Assembly (NCBI RefSeq): GCF_028473605.1
Contig: NZ_CP097267.1
Span: 337,501-401,500 of the forward strand
Length of the DNA stretch: 64,000 nt
Direction of reading: 5' to 3'
From: Acidovorax sp. NCPPB 3576
GTDB taxonomy: Bacteria; Pseudomonadota; Gammaproteobacteria; Burkholderiales; Burkholderiaceae_C
The notes under the pieces: generated by a model
What the model was told of the DNA's origin: nothing
What the model saw: only the letters and a program-made list of their open reading frames with translations
Databases searched by the model: none
Shown here: positions 33,368 to 40,366 of the stretch, one piece after another
Layout: every line of letters begins with the position of its first letter
How positions within the stretch are numbered: the first letter of the stretch is position 1
Position numbers and translations under genes: made by a program

Positions 33368-33949
33368 TCACTCCACATGAAACATGCCGAAGGAGCCATC
33401 GCGCTGGGGGCGCCACTCACCCACACCGATGGCGAATCCGCCGGTGTTGAAAAGGTTCACGATCTGCTCCGCGCTGAGCACATTGCGGTTGAAGCGGACC
33501 GTGATCTCGGCCGCCCATTGACGGAATTCGCCGCGGTAGCGAATGTCGGCCGTGCCCATGCCGACGCGCACCATGTCTTCCCGTGGCGCCGGCTCGCCTT
33601 CAAGCTTCACCATGTCGCCAACGATGTGGAATGCACCTCGGGCCTCCACCTTGGTGATGCCGGCGACGTGCGAGCAGGCATCGACCGCGGCGCTCTTGAA
33701 TGCCACGGCGGGGAAGCCGTAGCCGCCGTCAGGGTGGCGGTACAGGGACTGCTCGTAGTCGGCCTGGGGGTCTTTGGCTTCCTTGGCCTGCTTGGCCTTT
33801 TTCATCTGCGCGTCGAGCATCTGGCGCTTGGCCTTCTCGCTCCATGCGTGGCAGATCAGCGGGGAGTCCCCCACCAGGCGAATGCGGATGACCTCGATGG
33901 CCAGGCGCGGAAGTTCGATCGCTTGCTCGGTTTTTTTGGCTACTGCCAT
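33368..33949 (-). CDS. Conserved-looking phage protein with glycine-rich C-terminal loop
   Basis: 193 residues, first gene of the leftward early operon. Features: IRLVGDSPLICHAWSEKAKR, a Lys/Ala helix, a SLYRHP...FPAVAFKSA core, and the C-terminal GGFAIGVGEWRPQRDGSFG. Proteins of this pattern recur in siphophage early regions; the glycine-rich end is reminiscent of RAMP-type RNA-binding folds, but I cannot confirm that. Its position in a PL-type operon suggests a role in DNA or RNA metabolism or host takeover. Confidence 0.65.
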   Translation of the reverse strand: MAVAKKTEQAIELPRLAIEVIRIRLVGDSPLICHAWSEKAKRQMLDAQMKKAKQAKEAKDPQADYEQSLYRHPDGGYGFPAVAFKSAAVDACSHVAGITKVEARGAFHIVGDMVKLEGEPAPREDMVRVGMGTADIRYRGEFRQWAAEITVRFNRNVLSAEQIVNLFNTGGFAIGVGEWRPQRDGSFGMFHVE

Positions 33950-33982
33950 GCTTCACTCCGAAACCGCCCGGGGTGGGCGTCT

Positions 33983-34034
33983 GGAATGAATTATTCCTAA
34001 AAGAATTTACAACGTCAAGCGCGAAGGAATATTT
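33983..34034 (-). promoter_or_regulatory. Leftward early promoter (PL) with operator sites
   Basis: On the minus strand TTGACG (34018-34013) and AATAAT (33995-33990) are 17 bases apart. The -10 region lies inside GGAATGAATTATTCC, and GAATATTT sits at 34027-34034, both related to the GAATATTC sites of the switch. CI therefore probably represses this operon. The 117-base gap holds no gene. Confidence 0.65.
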
Positions 34035-34066
34035 AAATTCTTCTCCGACTACTTACGTAGTTTTGG

Positions 34067-34732
34067 TCAGCAGGGCTCGATGAATGCATCGGGCGGCACG
34101 CTGCCCCCTACCCGATGGATCGAATCAACCTCTGCCGTGTCGAGCGTCATCGGTGCATAGCCGTCGTTGATCGACAGAAGCTGCAGCTCTTCAGGCCGTT
34201 GCCAGTTGAGTTGCTTCAGCAGCTTCCTGCCGTCGCGCATCCGCACCACCACGTCATTGCCTTGCTGAGCCTCGATGGAAGGCGTCACTACGATGAACTC
34301 TCGGGCTCGGTATCGGGGGTGCATCGAGTCGCCCTTGATTCTCAGGGCGTAGGCAGCCTCGTCTTTCGTCCAGTATTCAACGCAGCCTTCGCCGTGGCCG
34401 ACGGGGTACTGCATCTCCTCCAGGTATCCGTCAGGCCCTGCCTTGACGTGTCCTACCACTGGGACCAGCCGTGACCGGCCGAGCATTGGGGCTGCCGCGA
34501 CATTGGATTCTTCCGGTCTACGCGGTCCATCGCCCGTGTCCAGCCACTGCGGGTTCACGGCCAGAGCCATAGCCAAACGGATAAGGTTGGAGGTCTTCTG
34601 CGAGTCGCCGCGCTCCAACTTCGACACATCCGATTGTTTCATCTCGGCCCGCTTGGCCAATTCCACCTGAGTGATCCCGAGCTCCGTGCGGGCAGATCTG
34701 ATGCGTTGGGCGAGTGTTTGCATAGACACCAT
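34067..34732 (-). CDS. CI-type prophage repressor, self-cleaving (HTH + peptidase S24)
   Basis: 221 residues. The N-terminal HTH_3 domain reads LGITQVELAKRAEMKQSDVS. The linker has the Ala-Gly cleavage site in GHVKAGPDG (98-99). The C-terminal S24 domain has the nucleophile Ser in KGDSMHPR (about 136) and the general-base Lys in GRKLLKQL (about 173). It should keep the lysogen quiet and be cleaved with RecA after DNA damage. ATG 34723 is an alternative start. It faces the Cro-like gene over two GAATATTC operators. Confidence 0.92.
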   Translation of the reverse strand: MVSMQTLAQRIRSARTELGITQVELAKRAEMKQSDVSKLERGDSQKTSNLIRLAMALAVNPQWLDTGDGPRRPEESNVAAAPMLGRSRLVPVVGHVKAGPDGYLEEMQYPVGHGEGCVEYWTKDEAAYALRIKGDSMHPRYRAREFIVVTPSIEAQQGNDVVVRMRDGRKLLKQLNWQRPEELQLLSINDGYAPMTLDTAEVDSIHRVGGSVPPDAFIEPC

Positions 34733-34742
34733 TTAATCTCAG

Positions 34743-34789
34743 TTGAATATTCTTGCGAGACATGTAAAAATAGTCCGAAAGGAATATTC
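34743..34789. promoter_or_regulatory. Switch operator: two GAATATTC palindromes
   Basis: Perfect GAATATTC at 34745-34752 and 34782-34789 in the 60-base gap between cI and the Cro-like gene. TTGAAT (34743-34748) with TAAAAA about 16 bases later fits a rightward promoter whose -35 box overlaps the first operator. Confidence 0.7.
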
Positions 34790-34792
34790 GCC

Positions 34793-35032
34793 ATGGACCT
34801 CGAACCCCGTGATCTAGTGCTCGCGCTTAAGGCCAAGGGCTTTACGCAGAAGCAGATCCAAGCCGAAACCGGCATCCCTCAGCCCACCATCAGCAAGATC
34901 GAACGAGGCGACTCTAGGGACGTGATGTCCCGGAACTACCGGGCGCTCGTTGCCATGCACGCGAAGGTGGCCGGTGAAATGCCCGCGCCTGCACCAGTTG
35001 CAAGCGCCGAAGCTGCTTCTGCGGCGGGCTGA
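34793..35032 (+). CDS. Cro-like XRE-family regulator
   Basis: 79 residues with a compact helix-turn-helix: LVLALKAKGFTQKQIQAETG, IPQPTISKIERGDSRDVM. The short size, lack of an effector domain and position divergent to CI fit a Cro function. ATG 34793 has GAAAGGAATA upstream, overlapping the second operator. The open frame further upstream crosses the operator region and is rejected. Confidence 0.82.
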   Translation: MDLEPRDLVLALKAKGFTQKQIQAETGIPQPTISKIERGDSRDVMSRNYRALVAMHAKVAGEMPAPAPVASAEAASAAG

Positions 35033-35035
35033 CCA

Positions 35036-35233
35036 ATGTCCATGCATCTCTTGGAAGCGCTGGTGGTGCCCGCCGGCTCAACGGTGATTCTTCGTACCGC
35101 GCAGCCCCTGTCGGACGCCGCCCGGGCCAAGCTCGCAGCCCATCTTTCCGCCGAGGAAGCCCGGACCGGGACGAAGTTCCTGGTATTCGCCGATGCGCAC
35201 TGGGAAGCCATGGTCATTGGAGCGCCTGAATGA
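35036..35233 (+). CDS. Small hypothetical prophage protein
   Basis: 65 residues (MSMHLLEALVVPAGSTVILR and onward) with a strand-helix pattern; ATG 35042 is an alternative start. It begins three bases after the Cro-like gene and is probably co-transcribed with it. It ends inside a gene on the opposite strand. No family recognised. Confidence 0.5.
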   Translation: MSMHLLEALVVPAGSTVILRTAQPLSDAARAKLAAHLSAEEARTGTKFLVFADAHWEAMVIGAPE

Positions 35234-35423
35234 GCGCAGCAACCGCCCCAAGTGCTCCGATGAGCGTGGCCGCCAATGCCCAGCCGTTGCGCGCGATCCA
35301 TCGCGCAAAGCGCCTGAGTGGCGGAGCCACCATGTGTCCTGGCGAGAACCAGCCTGGTTCGCTGAACGCGCCTTCCAGCCGTTCGTCCCAGTGCTTCGCC
35401 TTCCAGCGTTCCCAGCGACGCAT
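35214..35423 (-). CDS. Small membrane protein on the opposite strand
   Basis: 69 residues with an N-terminal Trp/Arg-rich amphipathic part (MRRWERWKAKHWDERLEGAF) and a C-terminal membrane segment (NGWALAATLIGALGAVAALI). GGGGGTGGGAT lies before the ATG at 35423. Its strand is opposite to the early genes, so it may be expressed in the lysogen, for example as an exclusion protein; this is inference. Confidence 0.5.
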   Translation of the reverse strand: MRRWERWKAKHWDERLEGAFSEPGWFSPGHMVAPPLRRFARWIARNGWALAATLIGALGAVAALIQALQ

Positions 35424-35471
35424 ATCCCACCCCCGTCAGTGCTTCGATCGCGGGATTGTGGCTGAGGCGGC

Positions 35472-35699
35472 TCATCGCCGGGCACCGCTCTGGCTCCGTG
35501 TGCCGGCGAGCACGACCCGGCTCGACTGGCAGCGAATCCGCAACTCCCCTGCCTCCCAGTGCATATCGAGCCGACTGGTGCGCAGCACCTGTGATCGCTC
35601 CCCCGTGTGTTGGTCAACGTTTTGCGAAAGCGCCGTGCGTGCGCTGGCGTGGAAGGTCTGGTTCAGAACCGGCTTGAAGGGGTTGGGGCGTGTGGTCAT
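35472..35699 (-). CDS. Small hypothetical prophage protein, opposite strand
   Basis: 75 residues: MTTRPNPFKPVLNQTFHASA, later RTSRLDMHWEAGELRIRCQS. Mostly beta, soluble, ending in basic residues. The ATG at 35699 is 60 bases from the divergent CII-like gene. It forms a minus-strand pair with the membrane protein 48 bases downstream. The Shine-Dalgarno sequence is weak. Confidence 0.45.
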   Translation of the reverse strand: MTTRPNPFKPVLNQTFHASARTALSQNVDQHTGERSQVLRTSRLDMHWEAGELRIRCQSSRVVLAGTRSQSGARR

Positions 35700-35735
35700 G
35701 AATCGAATGGTCGGCGTTCTGCTGGCAAAAACATA

Positions 35736-35761
35736 TAGCAACAAATCGGAGCAACTGCTAT
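35736..35761. promoter_or_regulatory. Repeats in the divergent gap before the CII-like gene
   Basis: AGCAAC occurs at 35737-35742 and 35750-35755, and TAGCA/TGCTA forms an outer inverted repeat at 35736-35740 and 35756-35760. The AT-rich 60-base gap must hold the promoters of both flanking genes. Confidence 0.35.
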
Positions 35762-36347
35762 GAGCCTTCTCGACGCGGCACGCCGCCTTGTCCGTCGCCT
35801 CCCTGGCGGGATCGAAACCAACGCTCAGCGCTTCGACGTCACCCCATCCACGCTGCGCCATCAGCTTGCCGGAACAGGGGGCTATCGGTTCAGTTTGGAG
35901 AACGCCGAGCTGGCGACGCAGTTCGCGATCGAGCAAGGGGTGGACAACCCACTGGAGATCGTGAACACGCTGGCCAAGAACTGCGGCGCGATGGTCATTC
36001 CTCTCCCGGGGCTTTACGAAACCGGGGGCGGCACGATGAAAGACCTGGCGGCGGCGGCACACGAGTTCGCACAGTTCGTGAGCTTGGCCGCCCTCGCGCC
36101 GGCTGATGGCGTCGTCACTGCTAACGAGCTTTCTGCTGTGACCACCGAGCTTTCGCACCTGATCGGGTGCGCGCAGCGGGTGCGCGCAGGCCTGGCGGAG
36201 ATGCATGAGGCAGGCAAGCCGAAAGCCGAGAGCCCGCATCTCGACGTTCCGGTCATTGACAGCGCGGGCCCAGAGGCCGCGCGCAGCAGCTGGACAGCAG
36301 GGCCCGGCACAGGCGCTGCGTGGGTCGGCCGGATGCAGGAGGCGTAG
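35760..36347 (+). CDS. CII-like phage regulatory protein
   Basis: 195 residues. The N-terminal 80 residues (DAARRLVRRLPGGIETNAQR, then TPSTLRHQLAGTGGYRFSLE) fit the CII/CP76 (YmfL-like) family of phage regulators that act at lysogeny promoters. A helical middle and a disordered C-terminal tail follow. The ATG sits in an AT-rich gap. It begins the rightward operon that continues into the replication genes. Confidence 0.75.
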   Translation: MSLLDAARRLVRRLPGGIETNAQRFDVTPSTLRHQLAGTGGYRFSLENAELATQFAIEQGVDNPLEIVNTLAKNCGAMVIPLPGLYETGGGTMKDLAAAAHEFAQFVSLAALAPADGVVTANELSAVTTELSHLIGCAQRVRAGLAEMHEAGKPKAESPHLDVPVIDSAGPEAARSSWTAGPGTGAAWVGRMQEA

Positions 36348-36349
36348 GC

Positions 36350-37276
36350 ATGGCAGGCGAGTGGCTCAAGTTCGAATGCAGCCTGCCGGAAAAGCCGGAA
36401 ACGCTGGCCATCACTGCATCCATGGGGTGGGACGACCCGGATCTGACCGTGGGCAAGCTGATGCGGCTGTTCCGCTGGTTCGACCAGCACACCTTGAACG
36501 GTAACGCTCTCGGCGTTACCCCGGCGTTATTGGATCGCATCATCGGCGTTACCGGATTCGTTGCTGCGGTCGCTGCGACCGGCTGGATCGTCATCGGAGA
36601 CACCTTTGTGTCGCTCCATAACTTCGACCACCACAACGGGGCGACTGCAAAAAGCAGGGCGCAGACCGCGAAAAGGGTGGCAAAACACAAGACCAACGGG
36701 GGAGGTAACGCTGAACCTAACGATATAGGTAACGCATGCAGCGTTAGTGATGCGTTACCTAGAGAAGAAAAGAAAAGAGAAGAAGTAATACCAGCACCTA
36801 ACGGTGCTTTGTCGGCAGAGCCGCCACATGGCGATCAGCCGAACCTGAACGGCGTACCCGAAGCGCCGGGGTCATCGCCAGGGCGGAGCGGGGTTCCGCC
36901 GTGCCCGTACGACCTGCTGCTGGGGCTGTACCACGAGCTTTGCCCGACCATGCCCAGCGTCCGAGCCGACCTCTTCAAGGACGGGAAGCGCGCCGACGCG
37001 ATGCTGGCTCGCTGGAAGTGGGTGATGACGTCGAAAGCCGTGGTTGGGGAGCGCGCCGGCCAGCGAATGGCGACCACCAGGGAGGAGGGGCTTGCGTGGT
37101 TTCGGAAGTTCTTCGTCTACGCGTCGAAGTCGCTGTTCCTGCGCGGAGATGCGGCCCCGCGCGAAGGCGCCCGTCGCTTCGTTGCCGACCTCGGGTGGTT
37201 GGTGAAGCTCGAGAACTTCGAGAAGGTGCTCGAGGGCAAGTACCACGGCGACGTGCAGGAGGTCGAACATGCGTGA
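36350..37276 (+). CDS. Phage replication initiator (O-like)
   Basis: 308 residues from ATG 36350. The N-terminal winged-helix part starts MAGEWLKFECSLPEKPETLA and contains FRWFDQHTLNGNALGVTPAL. A low-complexity middle (residues 115-180) is encoded by GGTAACGC repeats and a purine run. A conserved C-terminal domain (YDLLLGLYHELCPTMPSVRA, AWFRKFFVYASKSLFLRG) follows, similar to helicase-loader regions. As in lambda O, the origin seems to lie inside the gene. It overlaps the helicase gene by eight bases. Confidence 0.8.
   Translation: MAGEWLKFECSLPEKPETLAITASMGWDDPDLTVGKLMRLFRWFDQHTLNGNALGVTPALLDRIIGVTGFVAAVAATGWIVIGDTFVSLHNFDHHNGATAKSRAQTAKRVAKHKTNGGGNAEPNDIGNACSVSDALPREEKKREEVIPAPNGALSAEPPHGDQPNLNGVPEAPGSSPGRSGVPPCPYDLLLGLYHELCPTMPSVRADLFKDGKRADAMLARWKWVMTSKAVVGERAGQRMATTREEGLAWFRKFFVYASKSLFLRGDAAPREGARRFVADLGWLVKLENFEKVLEGKYHGDVQEVEHA
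36500..36803. other. Probable phage replication origin with GGTAACGC iterons
   Basis: GGTAACGC, its complement or one-base variants occur at 36500, 36513, 36523 (GCGTTAT), 36546, 36704, 36728, 36740 and 36752. CCTAACG occurs at 36716 and 36797. GGTAACGCAT (36728) and ATGCGTTACC (36750) form a perfect 10-base inverted repeat. A 25-base all-purine run follows at 36761-36785. Iterons plus an asymmetric tract inside the initiator gene is the lambda-type ori layout. Confidence 0.7.
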
Positions 37277-38627
37277 CGATCGCCGTATTCCGGTCAGCCT
37301 TGAGTCGGAGGCTGGGCTGCTGAGCGGGCTGCTTCTGGACAACGAGGCGATCCATCGCATCCCAGGCCTGGACGCCGATGCATTCCACGGCCCCGTGAAC
37401 GCGGAGGTGTTCCGCGCGATCCAGCAGCTGGCGTCCGCCGGAAGGCCGTTCGACACCGTGTCCGTGTACACGCACCTGCAAGCGATTGGCAGCGAGACGA
37501 CGCTGATCGAGCTGAACGACATTGCCCAGTACGTGCCGAGTGCAGCCAACATCCGGCGCTATGCCGAAGTGGTGGCGGACCGCTACCGGCTGCGGCAGCT
37601 CATGGAGGCAGGCAGCGCGATAGCCGACATCGCCATGGAGCCGAACGCGACTTCGGCCGAACAGATTGACCAGGCGCAGATGATGCTCGCGAAGCTCGCC
37701 ACCGTGAAGGCCAAGCGGGAGCCCCAGCACATAGCCGAGTCCCTTACCCACTACCTGGGGCTCCTGCAGGACCTGAGCGACGGCAAGAACCCGGCAATCC
37801 GAACGGGGATCGGGGGACTGGACAAGATACTGAACGGGGGCATGCGCCGCGGAGAGGTAATGGTCATCGGGGCTCGGCCCAAGCATGGGAAGACGGCGCT
37901 GTCGCTGACCATGGCGCGCAACATGGCGCGGGATCACAGCGTCCTGTTCCTGAGCCAAGAGATGCCGATCTCTCAGCTGATGCACCGGCACACTGCCGCC
38001 GCCGGGTCCTTCGATCTGGCGCGCATTCTGGCCGCAGACGCTGGGGACCACGACATGTGGGACGCGGTAGCAGACGCCGCGCGCCGCCTGGGCGACCTGA
38101 ACCTGAACCACGATGACCAGTGCAGCCTCTCGCTCATGGACATCCGCCGGAAGGCGATCAAGGTCAAGCGTGAAAGAGGCCTTGACGTGCTGTTCGTGGA
38201 CTTTCTGCAACTCATGGCAGGAGCCGGCGAGGAGAGCCGAAATCGCGAGCTGGATGTGATCGTCAACGGCATCAAAGCCCTGGCGCTCGATCTCGGCATC
38301 TGCGTGGTGGTGCTGAGCCAGATGAGCCGTAAGGCCGATGAGCACTACAGCCGCCCGGCCATGACCTACCTCCGCGATTCGGGCGCGATCGAGGCTGCTG
38401 CTGACCAGATCGCGCTGCTGTTCACGGACTGGGCCCACCCGTTGAGCAAGCGAAAGCCGGAGTTCCAGGGGTTTGCCGAACTCGAGATAGTCGCGCATCG
38501 CAACGGGCCCCAGGGGCTCGTGCCGCTGGAGTTCATCGGCAAGTACCAGCAGATGGGCGACTGGCTGCACCCGCTGCCTGTGCACACCCAATCCACCATG
38601 CCCGTGAGCCGCGGCGCGAAATTCTGA
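37269..38627 (+). CDS. DnaB-like replicative helicase
   Basis: 452 residues. The N-terminal DnaB domain (SLESEAGLLSGLLLDNEAIH) is followed by a RecA-type helicase domain with Walker A GARPKHGKTALS, Walker B VLFVDFLQLM and the C-terminal motif RNGPQGLVPLEF. It should unwind the phage origin and replace the host DnaB, loaded by the protein upstream. Confidence 0.93.
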   Translation: MRDDRRIPVSLESEAGLLSGLLLDNEAIHRIPGLDADAFHGPVNAEVFRAIQQLASAGRPFDTVSVYTHLQAIGSETTLIELNDIAQYVPSAANIRRYAEVVADRYRLRQLMEAGSAIADIAMEPNATSAEQIDQAQMMLAKLATVKAKREPQHIAESLTHYLGLLQDLSDGKNPAIRTGIGGLDKILNGGMRRGEVMVIGARPKHGKTALSLTMARNMARDHSVLFLSQEMPISQLMHRHTAAAGSFDLARILAADAGDHDMWDAVADAARRLGDLNLNHDDQCSLSLMDIRRKAIKVKRERGLDVLFVDFLQLMAGAGEESRNRELDVIVNGIKALALDLGICVVVLSQMSRKADEHYSRPAMTYLRDSGAIEAAADQIALLFTDWAHPLSKRKPEFQGFAELEIVAHRNGPQGLVPLEFIGKYQQMGDWLHPLPVHTQSTMPVSRGAKF

Positions 38628-38637
38628 AAGGCAACCC

Positions 38638-38943
38638 ATGTACGAATCACCCACCACCGCCCAGGCCGCGCCAGCCTCCATCGCCACGCACGCGCTGCTG
38701 TGGAGCCATAGCCAATGTGCGCTGCACGTTGAGCCGATTGCGGACATGTTGAGCTCCAATCGGCAGGCCTACACCCAGGACCGCGGCTCCGACTATGTGC
38801 CCATCTTTCTCGGCTGTGACGACGACTGCCGCAAGGCGGCGGAGGCGGTGCGCGACACCATGCATCGCCGCCAGACTGCCCGGAACTTTGATGGTCGGGG
38901 CTCCGGCATCGCAGCGCAAGAAGCCGGGGAGTGCCTAGCTTGA
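38638..38943 (+). CDS. Hypothetical prophage protein
   Basis: 101 residues, MYESPTTAQAAPASIATHAL and onward, with a helical centre and the Asp/Cys-rich segment FLGCDDDCRKAAEAVRDTMH. AAAGGCAACCC lies before the ATG. No family recognised. Its TGA overlaps the TTG start of the next small gene. Confidence 0.6.
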   Translation: MYESPTTAQAAPASIATHALLWSHSQCALHVEPIADMLSSNRQAYTQDRGSDYVPIFLGCDDDCRKAAEAVRDTMHRRQTARNFDGRGSGIAAQEAGECLA

Positions 38944-39104
38944 ACTTGCACCTCACCTACTTGCTGCTGGTCTTTACGCTTTCCGTTTGCTCGCTGGCCC
39001 TTCGTTGGCACTTGGCCGCCACGAGACGCAAGCGGCATGAGCAGCGCCGTGCACGCCTCGACCGAAAAGCAGAAACCGAGCGCCGTGCTCGCAGCGCCCT
39101 TTGA
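38940..39104 (+). CDS. Small membrane protein with basic coiled tail
   Basis: 54 residues from a TTG that overlaps the previous stop (TTGA): one membrane segment (LTYLLLVFTLSVCSLALRWH) and an Arg-rich helical tail. The end lies 14 bases before the Q-like gene. TTG use and coupling support it, but it is short and no family is known. Confidence 0.5.
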   Translation: MNLHLTYLLLVFTLSVCSLALRWHLAATRRKRHEQRRARLDRKAETERRARSAL

Positions 39105-39118
39105 CTCCAGGAACCCGA

Positions 39119-39868
39119 ATGTCTGACACCCCCACCCAAGAGCGGCCCAACCTGTCCGAGCGCCTGACGAGCGCTGGCAACAGCAGCGATCTGTCGGTGC
39201 GCACCGATGCGCGCGGGGACGCTGACTACCTGATTGCAGCTGGCACGACACCAGCACGGCTGGGCCGGTATATCTACTCGCTGATGGCCGAGTACGACGC
39301 ATGCGCGAAGCCCCGGCCGATCACCGATGACGCCGTGCGCCGGATGAGCAAAGAGGTCAGCGCTGCGGACGAAAAGCGCTGGAAAGATCAGCTGCCAGCT
39401 TTGAAGCTCGACGGACGCGGCAGGCCCACGAAAGCGAGCGTTGAGGCTCGCAAGATGGCCGCGGCTCGTCTTGAGCTGAACAAGTGGCTGGCCGGGGAGC
39501 GCCGCCGTGTGCTGGGCCGCCTGCACAGCTTGCCCAAGCTGATGGACCCGCACTCAGGCCTGCTGCCCTGGGTGGTAGCCCGCGGTGGCAGCACGCCCGA
39601 GGGCAAGCTGCTGGACGTCCTGGGCTGGTGGGCCGATCGCCTCTGTCCGAGTTGCAGCGGGACGAAGAAACAAGGTGGCAGGACCTGCACGGCATGCCGG
39701 GGCGTGGGGCTGCGCGAGATCCCGCACGGCAAGGAAGGGCAGGCTATCTCGGAGCACATCGCCGCCCAAGTGGATCGCTCCCGTCGAGGTATCAAAAACG
39801 GGCTACCCGGCCTGCGGCAACTAAAATCCTATGCAGCTGGGCAAGACGGTGGCCGGAACGGACTGTGA
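39119..39868 (+). CDS. Q-like late gene antiterminator with zinc finger
   Basis: 249 residues. The region around 180-200 has a paired CxxCxG motif (CPSCSGTKKQGGRT then CTACRG), as in the phage Q-type antitermination proteins. N-terminal helices (YIAAGTTPARLGRYIYSLMA is the related stretch) precede it. The gene is the last before a strong terminator and the late genes, exactly where a Q protein acts. ATG 39119 is preferred to an upstream TTG. Confidence 0.65.
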   Translation: MSDTPTQERPNLSERLTSAGNSSDLSVRTDARGDADYLIAAGTTPARLGRYIYSLMAEYDACAKPRPITDDAVRRMSKEVSAADEKRWKDQLPALKLDGRGRPTKASVEARKMAAARLELNKWLAGERRRVLGRLHSLPKLMDPHSGLLPWVVARGGSTPEGKLLDVLGWWADRLCPSCSGTKKQGGRTCTACRGVGLREIPHGKEGQAISEHIAAQVDRSRRGIKNGLPGLRQLKSYAAGQDGGRNGL

Positions 39869-39904
39869 GATTGGCTGCATGGGTGATCGCATCAATGCGG
39901 ACCC

Positions 39905-39933
39905 TAGCGTGGCGATCCGACTTCATGTAGAAT
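39905..39933 (+). promoter_or_regulatory. Candidate late promoter
   Basis: TAGAAT at 39928-39933 is a good -10 box; the -35 position (TAGCGT, 39905-39910) is poor. It lies between the Q-like gene and the terminator at 40047, as a lambda PR' would. The 217-base gap (39869-40085) holds no gene. Confidence 0.4.
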
Positions 39934-40046
39934 GCGGCCCTAGAGCGCAGGCGCCTTGAAATCCGCCTTGTACAACATGCTGAAACGGCCCCAGGCGGTG
40001 AGTCTGGCAAGCCTGAACTTGTTGGATGCGCTCGCCCTGAAACTCC

Positions 40047-40079
40047 CAAGCCCGCACGGTTCGCCCTGCGGGCTTTTTT
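40047..40079 (+). terminator. Strong terminator before the late region (tR'-like)
   Basis: AAGCCCGCA (40047-40055) pairs with TGCGGGCTT (40066-40074) and TTTTT follows. It lies between the candidate late promoter and the phage tRNAs, and would have to be overcome for late expression. Confidence 0.85.
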
Positions 40080-40085
40080 GTTTGT

Positions 40086-40162
40086 CGCGGTGTAGCTCAG
40101 CCAGGTAGAGCAATGGGTTCATACCCCGTCTGTCGTCGGATCGAAGCCGACCACCGCAACCA
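40086..40162 (+). tRNA. Phage-encoded initiator-like tRNA-fMet (CAT)
   Basis: 77 bases with encoded CCA. Anticodon CAT is at 40120-40122. It has the initiator hallmarks: an unpaired C1-A72 (acceptor CGCGGTG/CACCGCA) and three G-C pairs next to the anticodon loop (GGG-TTCATAC-CCC). The D-stem pair 11-24 is C-G, unlike the usual initiator A-T, and the T-loop ATCGAAG is atypical. It follows the tR'-like terminator and is probably a late transcript. Confidence 0.85.
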
Positions 40163-40165
40163 TTC

Positions 40166-40273
40166 CGCCGTGTGCCCGAGTTGGTCTAAGGGTGACGCGA
40201 TGCAAGAGGGAGAGCGCGGCGCCGCGAGCCTATGCGTGATCCTGCCTGGGTTCGAATCCCAGCACGGCAACCA
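40166..40273 (+). tRNA. tRNA-like gene with abnormal anticodon region
   Basis: The acceptor CGCCGTG/CACGGCA (again C1-A72 unpaired), D-arm with CCC/GGG, a perfect T-arm CTGGG-TTCGAAT-CCCAG and CCA are present. Between D- and T-arms there are about 60 bases instead of 25-40. The best anticodon stem is ACGC/GCGT (40194-40197 and 40233-40236), enclosing 35 bases with an inner hairpin (GCGCGGC-GCC-GCG). It may hold an insertion or intron, or be degenerate. The amino acid cannot be assigned. Confidence 0.5.
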
Positions 40274-40366
40274 GTTCGCCACCACCGGGGCGCATCCACC
40301 ACGCACCACACCGCCAGGGACGCCATGCCCCAGGTGGTGGCACCTAATTGGAGCTCAGCGATGGGA

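Noticed and set aside
35736..35761. Lambda CII-type TTGC-N6-TTGC site
   Set aside because: The two TTGC words on the minus strand are nine bases apart, not six.
35230..35763. 177-codon plus frame before the CII-like gene
   Set aside because: Ser/Arg/Pro-rich composition, no ribosome binding site, and two better frames lie opposite.
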